Source of the DNA: Scatophagus argus
Taxonomy: Eukaryota > Chordata > Actinopteri > Scatophagidae
DNA: 64,000 bases
NCBI RefSeq assembly: GCF_020382885.2
Contig: NC_058506.1
Location: 23,224,818-23,288,817 of the forward strand
Reading direction: 5' to 3'
Made by a program: the position numbers and the translations under genes. This document shows, piece after piece, positions 40,901 to 52,118 of this stretch. Within the stretch, counting starts at the first letter, position 1. The number at the start of each line of letters is the position of its first letter. The notes below the pieces were generated by a model that saw nothing but the letters and a program-made list of their open reading frames with translations, was not told the origin of the DNA and did not search any database.

Positions 40901-41039
40901 ATTTCAGATACCCGGTTGCATTTTTGCAATGTCAGAATTCAAATTCAACCGACTGCACTTGATTCAGAACCTCACTATGATCGCCTGGTGCAATTTTGGT
41001 ATCGAAATTCAGCCTGAAATCAAAATTGGGGCCTTAAGT

Positions 41040-41400
41040 GGTTGCAAAAGAACAAAAGGTGAATAGTTCATCAGTTAATCATTCGTTTGGGGCTGATCGG
41101 ACAAACTTAAATTTTTGTGTCTCTGGCTGAAAAGAGCTCAGGAGGGCACATAGGCAGAAAGGGCAGAATGGGCTGACAGGGTCTCTGAAGCCCCCTGAAC
41201 CTGTATGGGGACGATGTCTTGAAATCAAGCCCTCATCGGGTAGAGGCGCCCTATCTGGCGAAGCAGACCTGATGGGGTCCCCAAGCTGTCTGGAGCACAA
41301 GGGGGTCACCGGGGCAATTTCGGGGGCGTGCCCTTTGATTTTAGGGCTTCGGGAACCATGCTCTTGTGTTCAGGGCAAAAAAGTTTTGGGTGTGTCCAGT
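41040..41400. other. GC-rich block of unknown nature, unit A
   Basis: Sharply GC-richer than its surroundings ('gaagccccctgaacctgta', 'ggggtcaccggggcaatttc', 'gggggcgtgccctttgatt'). Frames on both strands are open for 60-90 codons but show no motif I recognise. It is repeated at 46927-47315, 52842-53230 and 58757-59145. It could be an unclassified transposon fragment or a regulatory or CpG-rich element. Confidence 0.4.
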
Positions 41401-41840
41401 GGATAAAAAGAAATGTAAATATATTCTCTAAATATCATGTGTCCAACAAGTACAAAGAGATGCAAAAGTCAATTTTATAGAGCCCCAGATCACAATTTGA
41501 AAGAAGGCTTTCCAAAGTGCACAAAAGATTTGGGAAGGCATCTGCCAGTTATTTTATTTTTGCGCTCCGGATCAATGTTTGTAATCACAAGAGCAAGAGA
41601 ACTTCTTCAAGAAGTTTTATTTATTTATTTATTTTAAACTTGGCTGATATTTGAACTCTTAAAAATGACATCATCTTTACCAAATACTCATTTCAACTTA
41701 GTATTCATCCTTCATACTTACTTTATGTTCCATGTTAACATCAAATCTGAAATATGATAAAATCTAAGATAATTATGACGGTGGACATAGGCTGAGGGAA
41801 GTTTTGTGAAGTGAAAACATCAAGTTAATTCGACATACAG

Positions 41841-41963
41841 CAATTAAGGCCCCCAGGGATGTGAGATGGCCTTGACCGGAGAACTAAGGGCCTTTCAGAA
41901 GCTTATAAAATATGTCTGCCAGTCAACCTCTGATCTTGTCAGAGAAGGTTCATGTCAACAGAG
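41841..41963 (+). promoter_or_regulatory. receptor promoter and leader exon, unit A
   Basis: In order: a homeodomain-type site CAATTA (41841-41846), an adjacent EBF/Olf-1-like core CCCCAGGGA (41851-41859), a TATA box TATAAAA (41904-41910), then a short leader exon ending TGTCAACAGAG|GTAAAC (donor after 41963). The receptor ATG follows a strong acceptor 'ctctccctgcag' ending at 43217, so the leader intron is about 1.25 kb. Homeodomain plus EBF sites are the known hallmark of olfactory receptor promoters; their use here is inferred. Confidence 0.65.
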
Positions 41964-43218
41964 GTAAACCTGCTTCACATACTCATACGGTTCAGCATTG
42001 TTGATTTCCACTGTTCAGTGTGTCCATCTGATATGTGTCGTTGTGAAAGAAAAGTCAGCAGTGAAATGTGACTCTTGTTGAAAACTGAAAACTCCTCAAA
42101 ATCAAACCATCTCAAGCAGGAAGATGACCTGTCAAAGGTTTTAAAGCAACAACTGATATGATAAAGAACCGCTTTCAAAATTTGAGATGCTTTATATAAA
42201 AGATTGACATTTTGTTCTTTAAATGTTAACATTTAAACAGTAACAAATGAACGCAAAGAAACTAAAGTGAAAATAAATCTATTAAGTGTATCACTGCAGA
42301 AACAAATTTTGAATGTTTGATTTAGATAAAGTTTTTGTCTACATTAAAAAAAACTGCATTGTAGAATTCCTTTTCCAACAGAATGTAAGACTGGTTTAGC
42401 ATTTATTGAAAAGAGGTTGTTCAGTTTTGTCAGTGATACTGTACATGTTTCCAAGCTGTTTAGGAAATCAGTGAAACCCTCAAACTGTACATTGAGGTGA
42501 CACTGGAGCTGCAGTGTGTTTCAAGGATTTTACATTAACTTCCATTGCAATATGACCAAAGGTATTTTTAATTACATTTGTAAAGGCTCATGTGCAGTGA
42601 AGTTGTGCTCTGCGATCATAATGCTGAAGACAATACTCATGACTCCGGTTTCAGACTTAAAGCTTTCATTCAACAGTGCTGACAAAAGAGCTAGTGTTCA
42701 TTCTTTGAAAATTTGAAGACAGTTTGTTTTATGTGTTTTCTCAGCAGCACGTAGGCTACATTCAGCAAGTGGTAAGTGTCTAAAACAATGTAAAGTGATA
42801 CTGTGAGGACAGAGGTTGCTTTCCTAGCTAGGAGTAAGAGTCATGGTTTTTCATCAGGTTTTTTTTTTTTCATTGATGGCAGCAAATCATGAGAACATGA
42901 ACACAAATATCAGTTCAGATTAAAAGACTGACGATGTGGAAAAAAACAGATGTATATTAAACTCTTAAATCCCTACTTTGAAAGGAAAAACCTCAAATTA
43001 TCTTCAAGACATTGGTTAGAGTTCAGTGTAAATGGGTTTTTGTCATTTCGAGAAACTTTCGCACAAAAGAAAATTTTTCAAATTTGCTGCTTTCCATTTC
43101 AGAGCTGCACTCATTTACCAGCTCAGAAATTACTGACATTTTGATTAGCAGCATGACTAGATGAGGTTTTGATTTCAGTGTTGACTGAATTCTCCATCCA
43201 TGATCCTCTCCCTGCAGA

Positions 43219-44142
43219 ATGGAGAACCAAACGATCGATATGGACGTTCTACAGCTGGAGGGATTAAAGCTTGGCCCAAGGTTCACCATTCCAGCATTTT
43301 TCCTCCTTTTCATCATCTACATCTTCATTTTGGTGTCCAACATTGGCCTGGTGGTTTTGATTTTCACAAAGAGGAGCCTCCATGAGCCCATGTATCTGCT
43401 CTTATGCAACATGAGTATTAATGATGTTTTCGGGTCTACGTCCATTATTCCTCGCATGCTGGGTGACATTTTAATTCCAAGCAATGACCGGTACATTCAT
43501 TACAATGACTGTGTAGTTCAGGCCTTCTGTGCTCACGCTCACGGAGGCACTTCACACACTGTACTCGTAGTCATGGCCTTTGATCGATACGTGGCCATCT
43601 GCAACCCTCTCCGATACACCACCATCATGACCAACAGGATGGTGGTGAAGCTCTCAGTGGGCGCCTGGGGGGTAGCTTTCCTTATGGTTGGTATCCTTTT
43701 GAGACTCAGCACCCGCCTGTCGCGCTGCAGAAGGGTTGTACTCAACCCGTACTGTGACAATCCCTCCTTGTTCAAGCTATCTTGTGAAAATGTTGTTATC
43801 AACCACATTTACGGCCTCATCATCGCCATGGGCACAATGGCCGTGTCCCTGTGCAGCGTGATTCTCACCTACATGAGGATCGCCATGGTGTGTCTGACAA
43901 CAAGAGCTATGAGTAACAAAGCTTTTCAGACCTGTGCCACACACCTGGCTGTGTACATCATCCTGCTCTTGTCAGGTGGCATCATCATCCTCCTCCATCG
44001 TTTCCCTGGCTTATCAGATCACAGGAAGATTGGATCCATCTTGTTCCATATTGTTCCTCCTTCCATGAACGCTGTTATCTACGGACTGCAAATCAAAGCA
44101 GTCAGAGAAAAAATTTTGAATGTATTCAGCAAAAAAAAATAA
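43219..44142 (+). CDS. odorant receptor, array copy A
   Basis: A 307-residue seven-helix receptor. The ATG is one base after the acceptor 'tctccctgcag', which fixes the start; Asn3 is a glycosylation site (MENQT). Approximate markers: TM1 24-49 with SNIG, LHEPMYLLLCNMSINDVFGS at 54-73, FDRYVAICNPLRY at 121-133 (DRY intact), loop-2 cysteines at 170, 179 and 189, KAFQTCATHLAVY at 234-246, and TM7 MNAVIYGLQIK at 283-293 with Ala for the Pro of NPxxY. In intracellular loop 3 it reads CLTTRAMSNKAF, two residues shorter than copy D and the 35802 gene. The protein is identical to copies B and C. Confidence 0.95.
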   Translation: MENQTIDMDVLQLEGLKLGPRFTIPAFFLLFIIYIFILVSNIGLVVLIFTKRSLHEPMYLLLCNMSINDVFGSTSIIPRMLGDILIPSNDRYIHYNDCVVQAFCAHAHGGTSHTVLVVMAFDRYVAICNPLRYTTIMTNRMVVKLSVGAWGVAFLMVGILLRLSTRLSRCRRVVLNPYCDNPSLFKLSCENVVINHIYGLIIAMGTMAVSLCSVILTYMRIAMVCLTTRAMSNKAFQTCATHLAVYIILLLSGGIIILLHRFPGLSDHRKIGSILFHIVPPSMNAVIYGLQIKAVREKILNVFSKKK

Positions 44143-44930
44143 CATGTCACAAGTGAAGTGATGGCATTAAATCGAATGTAAAGTCATGTTAAAACTTGGC
44201 AAACCTAAAGTGAAGAATTTAATGTCCTTATTGTGATAGTGAGTAGCACATACCCAACTGCCTTGGTCTTATATCTTATAAAATCTGATACTTAAAGAAA
44301 GCTCACACAAAACAGCATGTAGGTGGGGTTCATAGAATTTGCTTGTAGGTCAATAAGCAAAGAGATTTGCAAGCATCGTGGTGGCCTCTGCACAAAGAAG
44401 TGCTTGTTGGGCTCAGCTCATTCTTCCAGTTATGTGAGACTGATGGCTATGCCAATATGTTGTCTGTGTTCAAGTTTGACAAACTAGGTGATCTGTATCC
44501 CTTAATGTTTTGCTGTTAACTGCTAATAGGTCATAGTTGTCTCAAGTATAATTACACGACACCATGCCATAAGTATTACATATTGTATGGATGTGTTTTC
44601 ATTTTGATGCATTTTCCTTTGCACATTATCCAAAGAGTATGTTTAACTGTTTTTGTCCTTAATGCTCCAAGCTTGCTGTAAAAGAATATTTCTTAGTGAA
44701 TTAAACCTCATGTCTAAAATTAGGATGTGACACAGTACACAATAAGAAAATAATAAGAATCATTAAATTGCAGAAACATTTCAATGGGACGCTTACAGCA
44801 AAGAAGTTTTTCCAGTGTCTTCTGAGATCAGAGGCACTGAGCATGAAAAGCAAACATATCGTACCAATGTCTGGAAGCAAGGGAAATAATACACACTAAA
44901 TGTGCCTGGTATATGTGAAACACTAATGAA
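44143..44930. other. 3' flank of receptor A, no second gene
   Basis: AT-rich and repeated in units B-D. Candidate polyadenylation signals (aataaa-like) are scattered. No gene is seen. The corresponding stretch in D (61894-62620) has lost a 60-70 bp piece. Confidence 0.4.
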
Positions 44931-44939
44931 TGTATTTTT

Positions 44940-45575
44940 CATATCGCCAGCAGGAAGAAAATGTAAGGTGAATAGTACTGGTCAGAGCACAGAACCTTGG
45001 GGAACTCTGTGACAAATCTTTGCGTACAAGGATGATTCATCATTAACATGAACGAACTGAGTTCAATCTGATAAATATGAATGAGACCAGCTTAATGCAG
45101 CTCCTTTAATGCCAATTGAGTGTTCACGTCTGTGGAATGAAATGTGGTGGTTAATGGTGTCAAATGGAGCACTGAGGTCTAACAATACGAGTACAGAGAC
45201 AAGATCCTCTTCTGATGCAAGCACAAGATTATTTGTGACTTTGACCAGCGTCATCTCTGTGCTGTGATGAGCTCTAAAACCAGACTGGGAATCCTTAAGT
45301 AGACTTTTACTATGTAGAAAGTCTCATAGCTGATTGGCCACTGCTTTCATGAGGATCTTAGAGAGAAAGGAAAGGTTAGATATCGGTATATAGTTGCCCA
45401 AAACCTCTGGATCAAGAGTAGGTTTTTTAAGGAGAGTTTTGATTCCAGCTACTTTAGAGGACTGTGATACATAGCCTGTTATTAGAGACGGACTGATCGT
45501 ATCTAGAAGGGAAGTGTTAAGTGGGGGTACAACTTCTTTGAGCAGCTTAGTTGGCATGGGGTCTAACAGGCATAT
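44940..45575 (-). mobile_element. L2-type LINE reverse transcriptase fragment, unit A
   Basis: The minus frame begins MPTKLLKEVVPPLNTSLLD and continues GIKTLLKKPTLDPEVLGNY, IPISNLSFLSKILMKAVANQ, then after one stop TLVKVTNNLVLASEEDLVSV, LVLLDLSAPFDTINHHIS (the first catalytic Asp region of reverse transcriptase) and further CHRVPQGSVL. It lacks endonuclease and the rest of the polymerase. The in-frame TGA after NQL is shared by units A-C but absent in D. Confidence 0.88.
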
Positions 45576-46129
45576 TGTTGGTTTGAAGAGATCAATTAGT
45601 TTAGTTTATTTTTAATAGTAACTGTTTTCATTGTTAATATCTCTTCTAAACGATTCAAGAATCAGTTGACATGAAATACGTGCATGCACTAGTTTTTATC
45701 CTCCACATCACAGCCAGATGGTGCTGCATTGTGTCTTGTGAATCCCTTATGACTTTCTTAAATTTGAAAAGAAAAAAAAAAAAGAATCACAATTGGGAAA
45801 AGTGACTCTCTCAGTAACAAAGAAAACTGCTATAGAAGCATTTATGAAATGTACCAAAAATAAATCCGATGTTCCTTCAACCTGGCCATGATTTAACTCC
45901 TGCCCTTACAAAGTAAGATCCAGTGCTAATATTTTAAAAGTTATTTTTCCAACTTGGAATCATATCCAGAATACAGCTGCCTGACAAATAAATAAATAAA
46001 AACAGATGAAAGCAAAAGCACAGTGAGTTGACACAAATAGTGGCAACCTGCATGGTCATTTTGATATCAAGTATACAGCAGCAGTTGCCTAGTGGCTGTT
46101 CAGCAATACAACAAAGTTTGGAGTACCAG

Positions 46130-46203
46130 GGGCCCCTGAGTCAGCTTGTGAAAATGTGTCAGTCCACATCCAGTCTGGCTGGAGGAGGTTCACATCAACA
46201 GAG
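46130..46203 (+). promoter_or_regulatory. decayed second leader module, unit A
   Basis: 'ggggcccctgagtcagcttg' then 'gaaaatgtgtc' and 'ggttcacatcaacagag|gtaatc' align with the active module at 41841-41963 ('gggcctttcagaagcttat', 'aaaatatgtctg', 'ggttcatgtcaacagag|gtaaac'). The TATA box has become TGTGAAAA. The donor is intact (after 46203). It looks like the leader of a receptor that has since been lost. Repeated in units B and C. Confidence 0.5.
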
Positions 46204-46926
46204 GTAATCCTTGAATGTCAAACTGCTTCCATCCCCAGTAAATAATGAACTGGGGGAAAACATGATGGGCTATAAAAGCAAATGTACCTCCACAAAGTTA
46301 AAACTTTTTCTTGGCACATGAAAATTTGATACTTTAGACTCACAGTTTGGATAAAGAATCCCAATCTTTAGTCATTCTGACCGTGACTTCATTAGATGTA
46401 ACGCTGAGGTTTTCATTTTGACTTTGACTTAAATATTTGTATAATTTGAATGTGTTTTATTTCTAATGTAATGTCTAAAGAGTGAAAATGAAGGCAGTTT
46501 TTATTTGTTTCTTGACTTACTTTTACATACAAATTTTGTGAGCTAATGTGACTCTTTTCTATAGCATGTTAATACAGCTATAGAGGTTCGATACAATGTG
46601 TGACAGTGGTGAACCTATGGTACATCCAAGCTTTCATCCGCAGAACCTTTTTTGTGAAAGTATATGCAACGTACAGCCTCATATTTCAACCAAAATAGGT
46701 TCAATTGATCTCAAAGTTGTACAAGCATCCAACATCCACCCAAAGAATCTGAATCCTGCATATCAGGTTGCCACCTCCTCTCCAATGATTTCAGATACCC
46801 GGTTGCATTTTTGCAATGTCAGAATTCAAATTCAACCGACTGCACTTGATTCAGAACCTCACTATGATCGCCTGGTGCAATTTTGGTATCGAAATTCAGC
46901 CTGAAATCAAAATTGGGGCCTTAAGT

Positions 46927-47315
46927 GGTTGCAAAAGAACAAAAGGTGAATAGTTCATCAGTTAATCATTCGTTTGGGGCTGATCGGACAAACTTAAATT
47001 TTTGTGTCTCTGGCTGAAAAGAGCTCAGGAGGGCACATAGGCAGAAAGGGCAGAATGGGCTGACAGGGTCTCTGAAGCCCCCTGAACCTGTATGGGGACG
47101 ATGTCTTGAAATCAAGCCCTCATCGGGTAGAGGCGCCCTCTGTCCGATATGCTGAACGGTGGCCCGATCTGGCGAAGCAGACCTGATGGGGTCCCCAAGC
47201 TGTCTGGAGCACAAGGGGGTCACCGGGGCAATTTCGGGGGCGTGCCCTTTGATTTTAGGGCTTCGGGAACCATGCTCGTGTGTTCAGGGCAAAAAAAGTT
47301 TTGGGTGTGTCCAGT
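46927..47315. other. GC-rich block, unit B
   Basis: Same block as in unit A, with the extra 27 bp 'ctgtccgatatgctgaac'-type segment at about 47140-47166 that unit A lacks. Confidence 0.4.
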
Positions 47316-47755
47316 GGATAAACAGAAATGTAAATATATTCTCTAAATATCATGTGTCCAACAAGTACAAAGAGATGCAAAAGTCAATTTTATAGAGCCC
47401 CAGATCACAATTTGAAAGAAGGCTTTCCAAAGTGCACAAAAGATTTGGGAAGGCATCTGCCAGTTATTTTATTTTTGCGCTCCGGATCAATGTTTGTAAT
47501 CACAAGAGCAAGAGAACTTCTTCAAGAAGTTTTATTTATTTATTTATTTTAAACTTGGCTGATATTTGAACTCTTAAAAATGACATCATCTTTACCAAAT
47601 ACTCATTTCAACTTAGTATTCATCCTTCATACTTACTTTATGTTCCATGTTAACATCAAATCTGAAATATGATAAAATCTAAGATAATTATGACGGTGGA
47701 CATAGGCTGAGGGAAGTTTTGTGAAGTGAAAACATCAAGTTAATTCGACATACAG

Positions 47756-47878
47756 CAATTAAGGCCCCCAGGGATGTGAGATGGCCTTGACCGGAGAACT
47801 AAGGGCCTTTCAGAAGCTTATAAAATATGTCTGCCAGTCAACCTCTGATCTTGTCAGAGAAGGTTCATGTCAACAGAG
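47756..47878 (+). promoter_or_regulatory. receptor promoter and leader exon, unit B
   Basis: The CAATTA, CCCCAGGGA, TATAAAA and CAACAGAG|GT elements are all preserved at the unit A positions plus 5915. Confidence 0.65.
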
Positions 47879-49133
47879 GTAAACCTGCTTCACATACTCA
47901 TACGGTTCAGCATTGTTGATTTCCACTGTTCAGTGTGTCCATCTGATATGTGTCGTTGTGAAAGAAAAGTCAGCAGTGAAATGTGACTCTTGTTGAAAAC
48001 TGAAAACTCCTCAAAATCAAACCATCTCAAGCAGGAAGATGACCTGTCAAAGGTTTTAAAGCAACAACTGATATGATAAAGAACCGCTTTCAAAATTTGA
48101 GATGCTTTATATAAAAGATTGACATTTTGTTCTTTAAATGTTAACATTTAAACAGTAACAAATGAACGCAAAGAAACTAAAGTGAAAATAAATCTATTAA
48201 GTGTATCACTGCAGAAACAAATTTTGAATGTTTGATTTAGATAAAGTTTTTGTCTACATTAAAAAAAACTGCATTGTAGAATTCCTTTTCCAACAGAATG
48301 TAAGACTGGTTTAGCATTTATTGAAAAGAGGTTGTTCAGTTTTGTCAGTGATACTGTACATGTTTCCAAGCTGTTTAGGAAATCAGTGAAACCCTCAAAC
48401 TGTACATTGAGGTGACACTGGAGCTGCAGTGTGTTTCAAGGATTTTACATTAACTTCCATTGCAATATGACCAAAGGTATTTTTAATTACATTTGTAAAG
48501 GCTCATGTGCAGTGAAGTTGTGCTCTGCGATCATAATGCTGAAGACAATACTCATGACTCCGGTTTCAGACTTAAAGCTTTCATGCAACAGTGCTGACAA
48601 AAGAGCTAGTGTTCATTCTTTGAAAATTTGAAGACAGTTTGTTTTATGTGTTTTCTCAGCAGCACGTAGGCTACATTCAGCAAGTGGTAAGTGTCTAAAA
48701 CAATGTAAAGTGATACTGTGAGGACAGAGGTTGCTTTCCTAGCTAGGAGTAAGAGTCATGGTTTTTCATCAGGTTTTTTTTTTTTCATTGATGGCAGCAA
48801 ATCATGAGAACATGAACACAAATATCAGTTCAGATTAAAAGACTGACGATGTGGAAAAAAACAGATGTATATTAAACTCTTAAATCCCTACTTTGAAAGG
48901 AAAAACCTCAAATTATCTTCAAGACATTGGTTAGAGTTCAGTGTAAATGGGTTTTTGTCATTTCGAGAAACTTTCGCACAAAAGAAAATTTTTCAAATTT
49001 GCTGCTTTCCATTTCAGAGCTGCACTCATTTACCAGCTCAGAAATTACTGACATTTTGATTAGCAGCATGACTAGATGAGGTTTTGATTTCAGTGTTGAC
49101 TGAATTCTCCATCCATGATCCTCTCCCTGCAGA

Positions 49134-50057
49134 ATGGAGAACCAAACGATCGATATGGACGTTCTACAGCTGGAGGGATTAAAGCTTGGCCCAAGGTTCA
49201 CCATTCCAGCATTTTTCCTCCTTTTCATCATCTACATCTTCATTTTGGTGTCCAACATTGGCCTGGTGGTTTTGATTTTCACAAAGAGGAGCCTCCATGA
49301 GCCCATGTATCTGCTCTTATGCAACATGAGTATTAATGATGTTTTCGGGTCTACGTCCATTATTCCTCGCATGCTGGGTGACATTTTAATTCCAAGCAAT
49401 GACCGGTACATTCATTACAATGACTGTGTAGTTCAGGCCTTCTGTGCTCACGCTCACGGAGGCACTTCACACACTGTACTCGTAGTCATGGCCTTTGATC
49501 GATACGTGGCCATCTGCAACCCTCTCCGATACACCACCATCATGACCAACAGGATGGTGGTGAAGCTCTCAGTGGGCGCCTGGGGGGTAGCTTTCCTTAT
49601 GGTTGGTATCCTTTTGAGACTCAGCACCCGCCTGTCGCGCTGCAGAAGGGTTGTACTCAACCCGTACTGTGACAATCCCTCCTTGTTCAAGCTATCTTGT
49701 GAAAATGTTGTTATCAACCACATTTACGGCCTCATCATCGCCATGGGCACAATGGCCGTGTCCCTGTGCAGCGTGATTCTCACCTACATGAGGATCGCCA
49801 TGGTGTGTCTGACAACAAGAGCTATGAGTAACAAAGCTTTTCAGACCTGTGCCACACACCTGGCTGTGTACATCATCCTGCTCTTGTCAGGTGGCATCAT
49901 CATCCTCCTCCATCGTTTCCCTGGCTTATCAGATCACAGGAAGATTGGATCCATCTTGTTCCATATTGTTCCTCCTTCCATGAACGCTGTTATCTACGGA
50001 CTGCAAATCAAAGCAGTCAGAGAAAAAATTTTGAATGTATTCAGCAAAAAAAAATAA
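49134..50057 (+). CDS. odorant receptor, array copy B
   Basis: A 307-residue protein identical to copies A and C, with the same acceptor one base before the ATG and the same leader module 1.2 kb upstream. The first base difference from A and C that I see lies just after the stop ('gtgaaatg' against 'gtgaagtg'). Expected to be functional. Confidence 0.95.
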   Translation: MENQTIDMDVLQLEGLKLGPRFTIPAFFLLFIIYIFILVSNIGLVVLIFTKRSLHEPMYLLLCNMSINDVFGSTSIIPRMLGDILIPSNDRYIHYNDCVVQAFCAHAHGGTSHTVLVVMAFDRYVAICNPLRYTTIMTNRMVVKLSVGAWGVAFLMVGILLRLSTRLSRCRRVVLNPYCDNPSLFKLSCENVVINHIYGLIIAMGTMAVSLCSVILTYMRIAMVCLTTRAMSNKAFQTCATHLAVYIILLLSGGIIILLHRFPGLSDHRKIGSILFHIVPPSMNAVIYGLQIKAVREKILNVFSKKK

Positions 50058-50854
50058 CATGTCACAAGTGAAATGATGGCATTAAATCGAATGTAAAGTC
50101 ATGTTAAAACTTGGCAAACCTAAAGTGAAGAATTTAATGTCCTTATTGTGATAGTGAGTAGCACATACCCAACTGCCTTGGTCTTATATCTTATAAAATC
50201 TGATACTTAAAGAAAGCTCACACAAAACAGCATGTAGGTGGGGTTCATAGAATTTGCTTGTAGGTCAATAAGCAAAGAGATTTGCAAGCATCGTGGTGGC
50301 CTCTGCACAAAGAAGTGCTTGATGGGCTCAGCTCATTCTTCCAGTTATGTGAGACTGATGGCTATGCCAATATGTTGTCTGTGTTCAAGTTTGACAAACT
50401 AGGTGATCTGTATCCCTTAATGTTTTGCTGTTAACTGCTAATAGGTCATAGTTGTCTCAAGTATAATTACACGACACCATGCCATAAGTATTACATATTG
50501 TATGGATGTGTTTTCATTTTGATGCATTTTCCTTTGCACATTATCCAAAGAGTATGTTTAACTGTTTTTGTCCTTAATGCTCCAAGCTTGCTGTAAAAGA
50601 ATATTTCTTAGTGAATTAAACCTCATGTCTAAAATTAGGATGTGACACAGTACACAATAAGAAAATAATAAGAATCATTAAATTGCAGAAACATTTCAAT
50701 GGGACGCTTACAGCAAAGAAGTTTTTCCAGTGTCTTCTGAGATCAGAGGCACTGAGCATGAAAAGCAAACATATCGTACCAATGTCTGGAAGCAAGGGAA
50801 ATAATACACACTAAATGTGCCTGGTATATGTGAAACACTAATGAATGTATTTTT

Positions 50855-51490
50855 CATATCGCCAGCAGGAAGAAAATGTAAGGTGAATAGTACTGGTCAG
50901 AGCACAGAACCTTGGGGAACTCTGTGACAAATCTTTGCGTACAAGGATGATTCATCATTAACATGAACGAACTGAGTTCAATCTGATAAATATGAATGAG
51001 ACCAGCTTAATGCAGCTCCTTTAATGCCAATTGAGTGTTCACGTCTGTGGAATGAAATGTGGTGGTTAATGGTGTCAAATGGAGCACTGAGGTCTAACAA
51101 TACGAGTACAGAGACAAGATCCTCTTCTGATGCAAGCACAAGATTATTTGTGACTTTGACCAGCGTCATCTCTGTGCTGTGATGAGCTCTAAAACCAGAC
51201 TGGGAATCCTTAAGTAGACTTTTACTATGTAGAAAGTCTCATAGCTGATTGGCCACTGCTTTCATGAGGATCTTAGAGAGAAAGGAAAGGTTAGATATCG
51301 GTATATAGTTGCCCAAAACCTCTGGATCAAGAGTAGGTTTTTTAAGGAGAGTTTTGATTCCAGCTACTTTAGAGGACTGTGATACATAGCCTGTTATTAG
51401 AGACGGACTGATCGTATCTAGAAGGGAAGTGTTAAGTGGGGGTACAACTTCTTTGAGCAGCTTAGTTGGCATGGGGTCTAACAGGCATAT
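50855..51490 (-). mobile_element. L2-type LINE fragment, unit B
   Basis: Same fragment as in unit A including the TGA after NQL (plus strand 'gaaagtctcatagctg'). Confidence 0.88.
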
Positions 51491-52044
51491 TGTTGGTTTG
51501 AAGAGATCAATTAGTTTAGTTTATTTTTAATAGTAACTGTTTTCATTGTTAATATCTCTTCTAAACGATTCAAGAATCAGTTGACATGAAATACGTGCAT
51601 GCACTAGTTTTTATCCTCCACATCACAGCCAGATGGTGCTGCATTGTGTCTTGTGAATCCCTTATGACTTTCTTAAATTTGAAAAGAAAAAAAAAAAAGA
51701 ATCACAATTGGGAAAAGTGACTCTCTCAGTAACAAAGAAAACTGCTATAGAAGCATTTATGAAATGTACCAAAAATAAATCCGATGTTCCTTCAACCTGG
51801 CCATGATTTAACTCCTGCCCTTACAAAGTAAGATCCAGTGCTAATATTTTAAAAGTTATTTTTCCAACTTGGAATCATATCCAGAATACAGCTGCCTGAC
51901 AAATAAATAAATAAAAACAGATGAAAGCAAAAGCACAGTGAGTTGACACAAATAGTGGCAACCTGCATGGTCATTTTGATATCAAGTATACAGCAGCAGT
52001 TGCCTAGTGGCTGTTCAGCAATACAACAAAGTTTGGAGTACCAG

Positions 52045-52118
52045 GGGCCCCTGAGTCAGCTTGTGAAAATGTGTCAGTCCACATCCAGTCTGGCTGGAGG
52101 AGGTTCACATCAACAGAG
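52045..52118 (+). promoter_or_regulatory. decayed second leader module, unit B
   Basis: Same sequence as the unit A copy, with the same degraded TATA position and intact CAACAGAG|GTAATC donor. Confidence 0.5.

Larger units (their letters stand above)
40898..46784. repeat. tandem array unit A (5887 bp)
   Basis: First copy of the 5915-bp unit. Compared with unit B it lacks 27 bp at about 41250 ('cgccct|atctgg') and one A in an A-run, which accounts for the 28-bp length difference. It carries a GC-rich block, promoter module, 307-residue receptor, LINE fragment and decayed second promoter module. Confidence 0.95.

Noticed and set aside
43539-43808. 89-codon minus-strand frame repeated in every array unit
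   Set aside because: It lies wholly opposite the receptor coding exon and repeats only because the unit repeats.
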